Below, one piece after another: positions 12,701-23,903 of a stretch of DNA of 64,000 nucleotides. Under the pieces are notes generated by a model, which did not search any database, had not been told where the DNA came from, and saw nothing but the letters and a program-made list of their open reading frames with translations. The stretch is taken from assembly GCA_037903475.1 (NCBI GenBank), contig JBAJFG010000347.1, positions 1,488,001 through 1,552,000 of the forward strand. Direction: 5' to 3'. The stretch is from Ancylostoma caninum (Eukaryota; Nematoda; Chromadorea; Rhabditida; Ancylostomatidae). Position 1 is the first letter of the stretch, and every line of letters starts with the position of its first letter. The position numbers and the translations under genes are program-made.

Positions 12701-15700
12701 ATTAGTTCTTTTCATTTCACTTCATTTGGCAAAAACGTCTCTTCAAATCAACTTCTGCTTTTCTTTATATCTCTCACCCTCTCCAACAAATTAACTCCTC
12801 TTGTTTACGGCAACTTTTACTATCGTTTATCAGTTGCCATGTGCTGTGTATTTCGCCGCTGCTGTCATGTGACAAACTGCTTCCGGGCTCGTAATCCAGA
12901 CGACTTCATTTCCACGTGTGTGTTTATGCTCTGGAGGTCTTGGAGTGCCAGTAGGGTGTGGGTTCCACTATTTTTGCACACTGAATATGTGACTTCGCTG
13001 ACGAAGTCCACGCTGTGCAAATATTTTCGCCAATTCACCACATCGCATACGCTTTGGGCCCATATTGTGGACATATGAGTGCTTTTTTCGGAACGATCCT
13101 GATTGTGGAGCGCAATTTGGGGTGGCGGCCTGACGTTTGCCCTCATTTGTCAGGAATTGGTAGGTATAATATGCGTGGTGTTCTATTAACCCGGGGTAGC
13201 AATGAGGTATGAATCGTTCGCTGTCATCAGTTATCCGGCTATTTCGGCACTGGGATGAGCCGTGCGCTTCACTGGGTTCTGCAGATTACGTGGAATATTC
13301 CGCAAAACTTCTGGGGAGCATCACTTTCGAAATTCACGTGGTCATTGAATTTTTTTGTAGAGCTCTGTAAAACCTCACTAATGAGTAATAGTGTCAATAT
13401 ATCTTGATTAGTTTCATCTAGTGCTGCCCTTTCCCGGAAGTTTATTACAGCGAACATAATAAAGTTAGTGCATCATCGGTTAAAAAGCACAGCTCTCCGG
13501 ATCGTTTCGACATACTGCTGCGCTTTGCGAGAACTACTAGCTGCCGCTTGTCGCTGGTTCTCGCTTATCTATCGGAACGAATTGTTTTCGTAAGTGAGGG
13601 CTTACCAATGATGCCAGTTTGATTCCTTACAAGATTTGGTCTTTCATGGTGCGTGGTTTCATCCGGAAGAGCCGCTCATTGCCCTTAGTGGCTCCAGTAC
13701 CAGTGTTGCCTGTGTTGCCTGCTAGAACAGAACGAGACAGTAGGATGAAAGGTTGGACAAGTATTCGACTTTGAACAAGGCTCAAAAACTCGAATGTTCG
13801 AAAAAATGAGAGTCTTTCAGTTCTTCTCGCCTGTCCTCCAAGGCTGTGCTCATTTTCCAATATTTCTTGTCTTGTTCGCAGTCGGGTATTTATTCGATTT
13901 TCTGTTCCGATAGGTTTTCCGCCCTTAGAATAGTGTTACAAAAGTTCATATTCAACAGTCGCCCAGATTCAGGACCTATCTTTTAGGAAATTCTTCTGGA
14001 ATAAAAGAGTTTCCATCATTATTATAATATGCTTAATTAACACTATGTCAGTAGCCTATAGAAGGTAATTCTATCGAGTGCGAATCAATGGCTATGGCTA
14101 TTAAAATTTCTCTAACATTTGACAGCTACTTATTGTTTCTTGGAAATTCCATTATTACTTTACTAGACCGTGAATAAACTGTACATAATACGAGGGTGGA
14201 CCTATGAGTACGGAATGAAAATGCGAGAAAGAGAAACCCCGCAATGCTGATATGAACTCCTATCGGAAGCCTTTGCATGAAAGTAACGCCATCATGTGAC
14301 CACGGCCATTCCCGTTCTCCTTCCGGGGTTGTATTGCTTTCTCTTGTGTGAATGTTCAAACTTTCGAGTTAGTCGATCCTATCGAACACTTTTTTAAGGT
14401 CTCAACAGAGAAATTGGTGCTAGATTTACTTACATACATTGATTACATCTAAAAAATTGTAAGAAAATCGCTGACTTGTGTTGTGAAGCGCACTGGCTGG
14501 GGCTATATTTTCTGTTAAGAAATGACCGTTCATTGTTCTTGTGAACTCGCATCGGAAGCCTTACGCATCTGATAGTTTTTTGTTCTGTCCTATAAGAGTT
14601 GTTTACTGTCCAACGCTGATAAGATAACTTTTGGAACAGCTCGCAGTGTTGCGCAATCACAACGTGTTCGTATTGGGCTCTGGTCATGATATTTAAAGGA
14701 ATTTCTTTGGAATGTGATAGGGCACATCAGCCGTGTTCTTCTTCCCAAGAGGCTTTTTTCATACTCTTTCCATCTACGAGTAGACCATACTAGCCACGGA
14801 TGAGCGGAATACCGGTTTCGGAAGTTTGGAAGATATAGTGACGTTATGCAAGCTTCTACCTTCCGGATTTCTGAAAGATTGACAGTAGTCGGGCAATGTC
14901 AAGTCTTATTTTTGCTTTTTTATTTCTCCAAATTCCCCATATTTCAAACTTTTACCAACTTCCGTCTTCGAAACATCCGTTCTTAGGCCATAGTCATACT
15001 TCCGCTCATCCCATACTACCGTTCTTTATCCCAGTCGTACAACTACTTCATCATCGTTTTCATCCTTTGGTTCCCACTTTTTTTGCAGTGTACCTACGTT
15101 TTATATCAAGTACACATTCGTAAATCATCCAGGTCTTCTCAATATTTCACCGCAGGACATACACCCATCCTCTAGTCTTGAGCACCCCAACTTTTCATAC
15201 TTTTTCTAGAGCACGCAGTTGTAAGACATCAGTGCTTTTTCAGAGAACGCACAGCTGCCCCTTTTTCTCGTAGGAAATCTTTTTACTCGTGTTTCCGGCT
15301 ACAGCTGCTCCGTTGCAAGGAAACTCGCTATCGATCCTTGAAATTCCTACTTTATCCAGTGCTGTGCATCTAAAAGATTATTACTGCTACATTTCTCATG
15401 ATTTCCACGGTATTTAGATAAGTGTTGACTGAAGCCGTTGAAGATTTATTGCTGCTTAACTCAGGGTAATTACATTTCGTGAGCAATCGCGTTGAGCGCA
15501 ATTTTCACGCATGACTTCACGCAATTGCCAGGTATCAGGTCGGCTGCTCAGCTACAAGCGAACGCCTTTCGATTGCATTTTGTCATGTTTTTTGCTTGAA
15601 AGCAACAGTTCTATCCGTCGTTGTTTTTTGCTTGAAAGCGACAGTCCTATCCGTCGTTGGCATCGCCTGAGATTCTCCACTGTTCCATGCTCTCTCTACT

Positions 15701-16474
15701 CATTTTTTCTCGCTAGTTTACTTTCATTTTTTTGCGATTTACGACTACGGCTTTTTTGATAAATTTCAGACAATATTCAGAATATGAGTTTCACATTCAT
15801 GTAATAACCATATATCAGATTTCCTCCTGCAGCATTTCCGGTTTTTCTAACTTTCGAATTTTTCGAGGATTTGAGGAACGAAGGTCTCTTATGATTCGGA
15901 CACTCTTCGCCAATTACCAGTTAGAATGCGATTGAATGGTGGAGTTCACCATCTATTAGTCGATGTAAGGTCAAGGCTGAATTTAAGATGGCCCCACAAG
16001 TTAATTCCTCCAGCACACAGCTTAACGCTGCTAATTGAAGCGCTTCTGGCCCCATGATGGATAGACCGAGGCAACTTGCCACATAACCCTCCACTGATCC
16101 CATCGTTCACGAAAATCGAGTGTTGATTGAAGATATGGAGCATTGCGCCGGGAAAAGGTGCTGAAGCAGAGTTCTGCGATTGGCCCACCCACTCAACTGA
16201 CCAATTACAGTGCTCGAACGAACTTTTTTGACTTTTTTATGGAACTACATATGTTCCAAAACCCAGACTTGAGCTATACTTGTGAATCCAGAAGACATAC
16301 TTATTGCACTGAATATCTTACATCTATGTTTCTTTTCGTTTTTTTTTCTCGCTAACAATGAAAGTATATTCAAATGCGTACACAAATTGAAGGGTCTGAC
16401 TAATTTTTATTCATATACCGGCAAGTAAATTGTATTATTTTCATGTATATGTTTCTTTCTACGTCTAAGGTAAC
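6778..16474. other. Long gene-poor stretch
   Basis: About 9.7 kb without a recognisable gene. It contains a C-homopolymer run near 7165-7177, a strongly pyrimidine-biased segment at about 7560-7750, and a tandem duplication of a ~36-bp unit around 15585-15660 (TTTTGCTTGAAAGC repeated). It may hold unrecognised short exons or regulatory DNA, but nothing can be supported by eye. Confidence 0.4.
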
Positions 16475-16900
16475 TTAAAGGCAGTGTATCAGCTCAGCGA
16501 CCGCGTTCGAGATTCCCTCGTCAGTCGAACATATGCGAGCCGCTGAGCACAACGATTTAAGTTTCAGGGGAACGTAGAAAACCCCACAACTTCCGGGTTC
16601 ATTTGGGCCAGTGGACGAGTGGCTTGATTCCGCAGCTAAAGCTTGATGAGGATGCGGCATGTTTTTCCAACAAGGAAGTACTCGCTCAATCAGTTTTAGC
16701 CACTGCTGAGAATTTCATTTTGATGTGCAATCCTAATTTTTCGCGTCGTCTCTTCCGCTCCAATATCAAAATTGGCATCGGAATAGGGGTTTCTGGTGGT
16801 TTTCTCAGATTTAAAGCACATTGTTGGAATCAGCGCGTCGAGTAGGACTGGATTCTGTTAATATCTCAATACCCATCATGAGCTGATACACTGCCTTTAG
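16475..16900. mobile_element. MITE with TTAAAGGCAGTG terminal inverted repeats (426 bp)
   Basis: The left tip TTAAAGGCAGTGTATCAGCT is mirrored at the right tip (AGCTGATACACTGCCTTTAG), with 21 of 22 bases matching; the right target copy is TTAG rather than TTAA. It shares only the TTAAAGGC tip with the 524-bp family and is close in length to the copy at 52821-53244. It lies just upstream of the EGF/PPxY gene. Confidence 0.8.
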
Positions 16901-17164
16901 GAGGTTAACAGTGCGGTTGATAAAAATCTTGCGGGGCTTTTTTTTGTTGCAACGTTCTTTAATTTATCATTCACTCTAAACTTAACTTCTATGAATTCCT
17001 CACTTTATTTTATCCTGCATTTTGCTTGAACTTCTTGCATTATTTTTTGATGGTTTTATTGGTCTCTGTAAAACTTTTCCTCACAATCGTATCCAACACA
17101 ACGAATATTCTGCTATTTTTTCCACTATCAGTGCCCACTTCGATACTAATGCTCATATGTACCC

Positions 17165-17188
17165 AATTTCAGAGTGATCTACTCTGGT
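17165..17188 (+). promoter_or_regulatory. Candidate trans-splice acceptor and short 5' UTR
   Basis: AATTTCAG ends at 17172, 16 bases before the ATG at 17189. A cis-acceptor-like site immediately upstream of a start codon, with no upstream coding exon, is the usual signature of spliced-leader trans-splicing in nematodes. It also argues for 17189 as the true start. Confidence 0.5.
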
Positions 17189-20100
17189 ATGTCGTCGTCA
17201 CCATCGAGTCGACTATGGGTCGGCCCACTACTTCTCATACTCGTTATAGCCCTGATCTATATTTTCAGCCTTATGCCGAACTCACCGCCACAAAGAGTTA
17301 GTTCCTTTTCCATGTATGATCTTTGTTTTACTCTTCTTCCACATATTTATTTCGCTGCCAGTGATTTATGATGTTTTGAGTTTGGTGTCCCGGGAATTGC
17401 CGTCTCATTCATTTGGAGGCGGAATCTGTTTGTGGCAGTTTTGTTATTTTTCGTGAGTGAACACTCCGTCTCGAATACCCTTCGAGGGCATACTTAGTTC
17501 GCCTGTTCTTACGAGTGTTCTCGTGATTGTTCCATGGGTCTTTGTTAGGGCTGAGACGTGGAAAGAAGCAGGCAGAATGAGGCGCCGAATTGTCTGGAGA
17601 GTGAAGTTACTTGGAAATTGCAAAACCATATAGCTCCGAAGATGAGGCCTTTGGATATTTTCACCCAGAAACAAATGAATAGAGGGGAAGTCTCTAGATG
17701 TTTGATGCTATCAGAGGAAGGTTGTGCCCTCAATAATAGCGGCACCCGAGGAGAATTCAGGCAAAAGGTGTGGATTTTCATTTTCCCCGAGTGCTGACGT
17801 CATCTGGAGCGAGTTGGGTCTTAGGACTTCCATATCATTCATTCCAAGGTACTTCAAGGGATATCAAATAGTTTCCGACCTAGACCACTTATAGGATAGC
17901 TACTGCAGTGGAATTTCAAAGCAAATAAATGTAGATCCCTCAGAGACCAACGCACTGCTCATTTTGTCATTCTATTGAATCTCACCAATTTTATAAGGAG
18001 TGTAGATTTTGTTCAGTAGGACTCGTTATTGAACGAAAACTCAACGCTTGTTTTTGTACTCATTTTTTTTTGAGCGATACCTATAGTTTAGCATGAACAA
18101 AACGTCCTGATTTCTAAAAGAGTTGACGGAATCTCGTGACGCTTTGCAAGGTGATATGAAACGTTTCATCCTACATAAATCTTTCAAAATTAGGCAGAAA
18201 TATGAATAAGGCAGGCGGGGGCCGGAAACTTTTTGATACCCCTGTGCCCTTTGAAAAAGCCTCAATCAATATTTGTTCGTTTTTGTAAACTTCGAACTCG
18301 ATGAATCAGCTGCTTCACTCACCTCTAGCACACTTACAGATCTAGCTGAACATTTCCCTTCTGAGCTTTATTTCCTATTCATATTTGCCTAACCGTTCCA
18401 CCATCCTCCTTTATTCATTAGTCTTTATTTTTATTGGGGTAGCTCTGAATAGGTAGTGAGTAAGCCTCTCTTCCTTTGTAAAGAATTGTCCAACTGAATA
18501 AACTATACCTCACGTGGTTCTAAGCATCTGGGCTCAAATTCGCCATTCTTTCTCACCCAAAGATTGCTGGCTTGGCTAGACGGGCAGTCCGATTCAATTG
18601 TTTTGTTTGGAGGTGTTTACTAGGCACGTCTACCGTGGGAATTGGGTTAGAAATCGAATATTCAAATCCAGATGCGCTGGAAACTGAGCGGCTTAACGGC
18701 CAAGGGTACACGGGATTCAATTTTAGGGAAATGATAAAATCATGGCAGTTTTCGCTTGAACCAAACGAGAAAAATGAGTCGCTGTTGTCTTCACTAGAAT
18801 ACATATTGGCTTCTCTTACCGCACATTTAGAAGTTTCAGGAGTTGGCTCCGCTTATCGACGATACACATCACGTTCGAACATTCCGCTTAGGTGATCACG
18901 AGATCACCGAGTCGATCGATGAGTTGAAGGTTGAGGTTCCACGTAAGTTACTTCATTTTGCTTGATGTTTTTTTTTTTTTGATTGCTAAGCTGGTTCTGC
19001 TTCTACAAGCCAAATAAGCTGTTACACGCTGTAATTCTTCTCTTTTTGAAATCTTCCACTCATATTCCAATTCTTATTCCAAAAATTAAGAATCCCCCCC
19101 CCCAAAAAAAAAAAAGGGATTGTTTCCTACTGTTTTCTTCTCTGATGGCATGAAAATCATACTTATCTACCATAATGTATCTCTTTCTTTTTCCCAAATT
19201 TTCCTGCATTTTTCGAACTCCCCTTTTCAAACCTGCTGCTAACTGCTGATTCCAAGTAATTTTACTGTGAAATGTTTTTAAGATTCCTCAAAAAAAAATC
19301 TATTCCGAAATCAATTGTATTCCGAGGACCCAATTGAATGAGGGAATTTTCAGCGGAACTGCTGTCGTCATCGTGTTTGAATGGCGGCTTCTTGAATGAA
19401 ACAGATGGTGCCTGCATTTGTTTACATCTTTATACAGGGACGCATTGTGAGAAGCCGGTAAGTTTCCCTGTTTTCAATAATTTAGGTGTTTTTACTGCTG
19501 TGCAGTTATTTTTATTGAATAAAATTTTCCTGTTTCACGATTCCCATATCACCGAAAAAGTCAGGTTGTTAGCTGGTTTTCTTTCCGATCGATCGTTGTT
19601 GTGGTTGTATACAGTGCGTATCATAATTATAGACGCACCCCAAAAATGTTGATTTTTTGGTTCCATACTTAATTTCGGTATACGCTATGATCACTACTCG
19701 ATTCAGCGTGCCCGAAAACCCCACTAAACAAAATTTCAGCCAGATGTGTGGGAGGAGAAGGCTCGCCCAGCACTTGACCCTTTTCTCGAATGTATCATAA
19801 TTATAGACGCACTTTTGAAATTCAACAATTTTATCATATGGAGCAAACAACGATAATAATTTAATAATTTATGGGTCCTCCTTGTTTAGAAATGATTTCG
19901 AAAATGCGATTTGGCATTGACTCGACTAGTTTTCTGAGGACTTGGGGATCCAGGCGGTTCCACGCACGAGCGATCGCTTCTCTGAGGTCTTCAGCGTTGG
20001 AGAACGTCCTTCCCTGAGCGTAGATGTCACGAACCAGGATACCCCAGAGGTTTTCCATTGGGTTGGCGTCAGGGGAGCAGGCAGGCCAGTCCATAACTGC

Positions 20101-23100
20101 CACATCGTGCCGCATGAACCACTCTTTTGTAGAGCGACTGACATGGATAGCGGCATTATCTTGCTGAAAAATGAAGCTCTCCTCGCTGTGGTCGGCGAGG
20201 AATGGCAGAAGATGGATGCGCAGCATATCCTGGTAGTCGGCGGAGTTCATGTGGGTGGAGATGAAGGCGAACTCGAGCGTCCCTCCCTGGTAGAAGCCGC
20301 CCCAGACCATCACCGTGCCGCCTCCGAAATTCCGCTTGCTGAAGTACCTCGGCTCCTTCCGGAGGTCCCTCCAATAATATGCGTATCCGTCTGGCCCATC
20401 GAGATTGAACTTCTTCTCATCAGAAAAGATCACCTGAACACCCAAATGAGTTCCTGGAAGTCTCGGGAATTTTTCCCATACCTTTGACCAGTCCGTCGCC
20501 ATATTCTTTTTAGCGAACTCGATCCGGGCAGCCTTGTGAGCGTCGGTAAGGTTAGGAGCGGGCCGAAGACGACAACGGACGATGTTGCTGTTCCGATTTA
20601 TCGACCTCCAGACCGTCATCCTAGACACAGGAGTCGATAGAGCGGCTCGAACTTGGTTGGTGGAGATCATGCTGTTCGAAACGAGCCGCCCTATACGACG
20701 TTCGTCCTGCTGAGACAGCTTCCTAGGCCTTCCAGATCTCTTCTTCTCCCCGTAGGCGTCCATATCCTTCACGAATCGGTCGATCGTCCTCGAAGAGCGG
20801 CCAAGTTGCTCGGCGATCCTGCGGTTGCTCAGTCCTGCGGCGTGTAGTGCTCGTATCCGCTCCTGCTCGGCCTCAGAAAGCATCAATCCTCGTGGCATCT
20901 TGCGTTTATTCATAGCACACTCACGGCTACTCATTGCGCTATTGAAACGGGATTTTTTCTCCAAAAGATGTGAAATTTTTATTTTTTATTTAAGGTGCGT
21001 CTATAATTATGATACGGTCCAAAGAAGGGTCAGCTGCCGGAAAAGTCTTGCTCTTCGACGTTTCTGACTAAAACTTCGTAAACTAGGGTATTCGCACATG
21101 CTGATTCGATTGGTGGCCATAACTCCTGTAAAAAGTTTGTTTGAAGCAAAGATATCGTCATTTTGGGGGTGCGTCTATAATTATGATACGCACTGTATGT
21201 ACACATCGTTAGGAAAAACAGTACGGAACCGCTGTTCTATGTATTGACCCATTCAAATGGCATTCGGTCTTTTAATATCAGTCTGTTCGCCGAAGTGGGA
21301 CTATATGTTTTCAAACAATTTTTCTTCGGATATTTTATTCCATAATGACGATCACAGCTATACAAAAAAATCTGCTGATCCACCAAACTTTTTTTTTTTG
21401 GGGGGGGGGGGGGAGAGGGGAGAATTCCGTGTGATCCAGTTCAAATTTACAACCCTTGTCGAAATCCAAGACATCCCTCCGTTCGAGCCAGTTTCGCGAA
21501 CACCGCCATCGGCAAAATCTCACCGCTCCTGAAATAGTCACCCTCCCCCACCCTCCCCCACTAGAATTGACATCTGTAACATCTACATTATCTACCTTAC
21601 CTACAAACGTCAACCCACTTTCGCGACCGAATCAGAGGTAGCTTTCTGCACATTTAAAATGTCTAAATATCCATAATTCAAACTTGGCGCTCTAAGTGCC
21701 GATAGTGTTTTGAATTCGACGCGCCTTATGAACTCCATTTTTGAGACGTGATAGGCTCATGCTTTGTATATAGTAAGATCACATTATTGTACTGTTTCAG
21801 ATCTGCTCAAAATTCGGGCGCTACTCCGAAGAAGAAGGGCGATGTATCTGTGAAGGTGACTATGTCGGTGAGCACTGCGAATCGCGATGTCACGGATATG
21901 TGAATCAAACTACCGGTTAGTTACTGATGTTCTTGTTCAGTGAATATTTATTTATTTATTTACGGATACATTCAAGGTGCGCAAGCTAAAATGAGGCAAA
22001 ATAAGAATGTATGTAAGAACAGACTCAAATATTAACAAAGGTCGAAAATTACAATGATGATGAAAACAGGAGTAGCTAGAGAGGGAGTAGGGAAAGGGCT
22101 ATGGTAAAATATACCCCTCATACTAAGTTCGAAGAAGGAATTTTGTACACACAGTTTCTGTCGGAAGTGGTGGAAGGGGCTAGATAATCCTGGAATTAAC
22201 GGAAATAATAATTGTTAGTAGCTGATAGAAATTGTTAATAAATCATTATGGAAATTTTAGGTTTAATACCCGATGAACTTAGACCATTGTCTTTGAAAAA
22301 AAATCCATTCTGATACATTTTTGAAAAAAAAATTGTTGCATATGCACCTGTGTAGATTTTTGTGTAAAATTATCCTGGAAGGTTTTCTAGAAGGGAGATG
22401 CTCCACGAATATTATTCCTTATCGTTACGTGCGTTGATACTGGGCTAAAAAGAGTGTTCAGGTGAGTGCCAGTGTTCCGGACGTCTCTTCGGGAAAGCCT
22501 GTGACTTGGTGTGTGTTGAAGGTCAAGTTATCGATGGACGGTGTAGATGCAGAGAAGGTGAGATCAGTTTACCCATGAGTTTCATAGGAAATCATTAAGA
22601 AACATCTAGGCGATTAAGTTATTTGGAAATTCAAATTCTAAAAAATTATCATCCTTTTTAGGCTATATGGGCATGTCCTGTGCGACATGCGATCCCACAT
22701 CCGGCAGAGAATGCGAGATCCCTTCGAAACGACGGGGCGCAGTGAATTCTCGCCTAACCCTCAGCGGTTTATCTTTCTGCATGATTACCATAGGACTGCT
22801 CTGTGTTACAGCCAGGTTTGTTCCACTTCTCCTGCTTCCTCCTTCCTCTTTTTTGATTTGTGATTTCAGGAGACGTCGCGCTGGGCCACTCCCACCGTCA
22901 GAAGATACTTGGTACAGAGTGTTCCAACCTGCTCAGTCGAGGGCTGCAAGGTCGGGCATCTGCCACTGACAGCTGGTCAACCTTTTTATCAGTGTTCAGT
23001 GCAGTATGATTGCTAGTTCCAGATGTCGGCACGATTTAATGTGCGGTGGATCCTGGATGCCGAGGGATCGAGCGCTGTTGGTGGCTCCGGGTAGAGCTGC

Positions 23101-23572
23101 TGTTGTGCACGGGAGCAGTCGAAGCTCAAGGTAAATCTACCGTCTAAACTCTACCTTTACCTTAAATATGGTCATTCTATAGCGAAGTAAGAAATTTTTG
23201 TATACGAATGCTTGAGTACGGCCGACAGCTGTGGAAATTTTCATTCCAAATCCTCTAATTCCTTGAAAAATAATTTTTTTCAGTCGAGGACGACGCCTGG
23301 CGACACCACCGCCTAGCTATACTTCTGTAGACAACCTGGCCGACGAACAGTTACCACCCTCTTACGAGGAGGCGACACGAATCCTAGAGAACTCGCCGAC
23401 GAATGCGGCTCTGATCCAAGAGCTGATCGACGAGACTGTACAGACCGTCGAAGCCAAAGAGGACTCACCAGAAGTGGCCGAAGCCGGCACGAACACCACC
23501 ACGACGGCGGAGACGCAGACAACGCAAGAGGACGAGAACGCCAACACGACCACGTTATCCAGTTCGATCTGA
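17189..23572 (+). CDS. EGF-like single-pass membrane protein with cytoplasmic PPxY motifs
   Basis: Nine exons join in phase: 17189-17296, 18840-18942, 19354-19457, 21801-21915, 22462-22557, 22662-22815, 22870-22950, 23023-23130, 23284-23572 (385 residues). Order: a short N-terminus and a hydrophobic signal/anchor (about residues 10-29, WVGPLLLILVIALIYIFSLM); four cysteine modules of the form C-x(8-10)-C-x-C-x8-C, the C-terminal half of EGF domains (e.g. CICEGDYVGEHC); a hydrophobic span LSGLSFCMITIGLLCVTA followed at once by RRRR, a stop-transfer signal; then a tail with PPPSYTSV and PPSYEEA and a Thr/Glu-rich end. PPxY motifs are ligands for WW domains such as those of Nedd4-type ubiquitin ligases, so a receptor or adaptor role is inferred. 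The donor at 22951 (AAG|GTCGGG) is weak; without it the frame stops at TGA soon after. Intron 3 hosts a Tc1 transposon. The exact family is not recognised. Confidence 0.8.
19612..21195 (-). mobile_element. Tc1-type transposon, apparently complete (1584 bp)
   Basis: Bounded by TA on each side (19610-19611 and 21196-21197) and by perfect-looking inverted ends starting CAGTGCGTATCATAATTATA. The motif TATCATAATTATAGACGCAC occurs four times: 19619-19638 and 19793-19812 at the left, and inverted at 20995-21014 and 21169-21188 at the right. This is an IR/DR layout of paired transposase-binding sites. It encodes one uninterrupted transposase on the minus strand and is inserted in the third intron of the EGF/PPxY gene, transcribed against it. 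Near-identical ends and an open frame suggest a recent insertion. Confidence 0.95.
19861..20964 (-). CDS. Tc1/Tc3-type DD34E transposase
   Basis: The 367-residue frame has an N-terminal paired-like helix-turn-helix region (about residues 25-75, including RALHAAGLSNRRIAEQLG), a GRPRKL basic linker, and a DDE catalytic core: D in FSDEKKF, D in FQQDNAAIH and E in SPDANPMENLW, the last two separated by 34 residues (DD34E). It cuts and pastes the surrounding element by binding the terminal repeats. A GT-AG segment of exactly 48 nt (20434-20481) interrupts the usual TDWSK-VIFSDEKKF join and looks like an in-frame intron; the spliced product would be 351 residues. The start could also be an internal Met (MSSRE or MNKRK), since family members are about 330-345 residues. 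No stop or frameshift is seen. Confidence 0.95.
   Translation of the reverse strand: MEKKSRFNSAMSSRECAMNKRKMPRGLMLSEAEQERIRALHAAGLSNRRIAEQLGRSSRTIDRFVKDMDAYGEKKRSGRPRKLSQQDERRIGRLVSNSMISTNQVRAALSTPVSRMTVWRSINRNSNIVRCRLRPAPNLTDAHKAARIEFAKKNMATDWSKVWEKFPRLPGTHLGVQVIFSDEKKFNLDGPDGYAYYWRDLRKEPRYFSKRNFGGGTVMVWGGFYQGGTLEFAFISTHMNSADYQDMLRIHLLPFLADHSEESFIFQQDNAAIHVSRSTKEWFMRHDVAVMDWPACSPDANPMENLWGILVRDIYAQGRTFSNAEDLREAIARAWNRLDPQVLRKLVESMPNRIFEIISKQGGPINY
21940..22200 (-). repeat. (TTTA)n-ended dispersed repeat, possible non-LTR 3' end
   Basis: TATTTATTTATTTAC followed by CATTCAAGGTGCGC here is echoed in opposite orientation near 34640-34690 (GCGCACCTTGAGTGCATTTAGTAAATAAATAAA). On the minus strand each reads as a segment ending in a TAAA-type tail, as expected for the 3' end of CR1-like retroposons. 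It lies in intron 4 of the EGF/PPxY gene. The boundary at 22200 is approximate. Confidence 0.4.
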
Positions 23573-23840
23573 TTATTTCCGGCGGCGATTAGAGAATTAT
23601 TTCGATGCGTAATTTTGACGTCTGTTGTGCCCGCGTGCCGCCAGGGATGCGTTCTTGAGGATGGGCAGCTAGCACAAAACGTTGCAGTGGTCACGAAAGC
23701 CGCATTTGCAGAAAACCAAGATGGTAGAGACGCAGGAGACGTAGGCTCAGACAATTCCCATGTCTGCATCTCTTCCTGTGGCATAATTATGAATTCAGCT
23801 ATCATCTCTGAGAGTGTGGAGCGCAGTACCTGAGATTATA

Positions 23841-23903
23841 GTGCGGCCGGGTTCTGTGATTGGCCGATTCATACTGCTGTCCAATCACAGAGCCTGTTCG
23901 CAC
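23841..23903. repeat. Hairpin downstream of the EGF/PPxY gene
   Basis: GGTTCTGTGATTGG (23850-23863) pairs with CCAATCACAGAGCC (23881-23894) with one mismatch, and GTGCG (23841-23845) pairs with CGCAC (23899-23903). A related, more decayed hairpin is at 16171-16213 (GTTCTGCGATTGG / CCAATTACAG). Probably a dispersed repeat end rather than a gene-specific element. Confidence 0.6.

Noticed and set aside
18572..18895. 107-codon plus-strand frame just upstream of exon 2 of the EGF/PPxY gene
   Set aside because: It reads through the TTTCAG acceptor of exon 2 in a different frame from the one that links exons 1 and 3 in phase.
19942..20487. 181-codon plus-strand frame
   Set aside because: Antisense shadow of the Tc1 transposase on the minus strand.
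23362..23805. 147-codon minus-strand frame
   Set aside because: Antisense shadow of the last coding exon of the EGF/PPxY gene.
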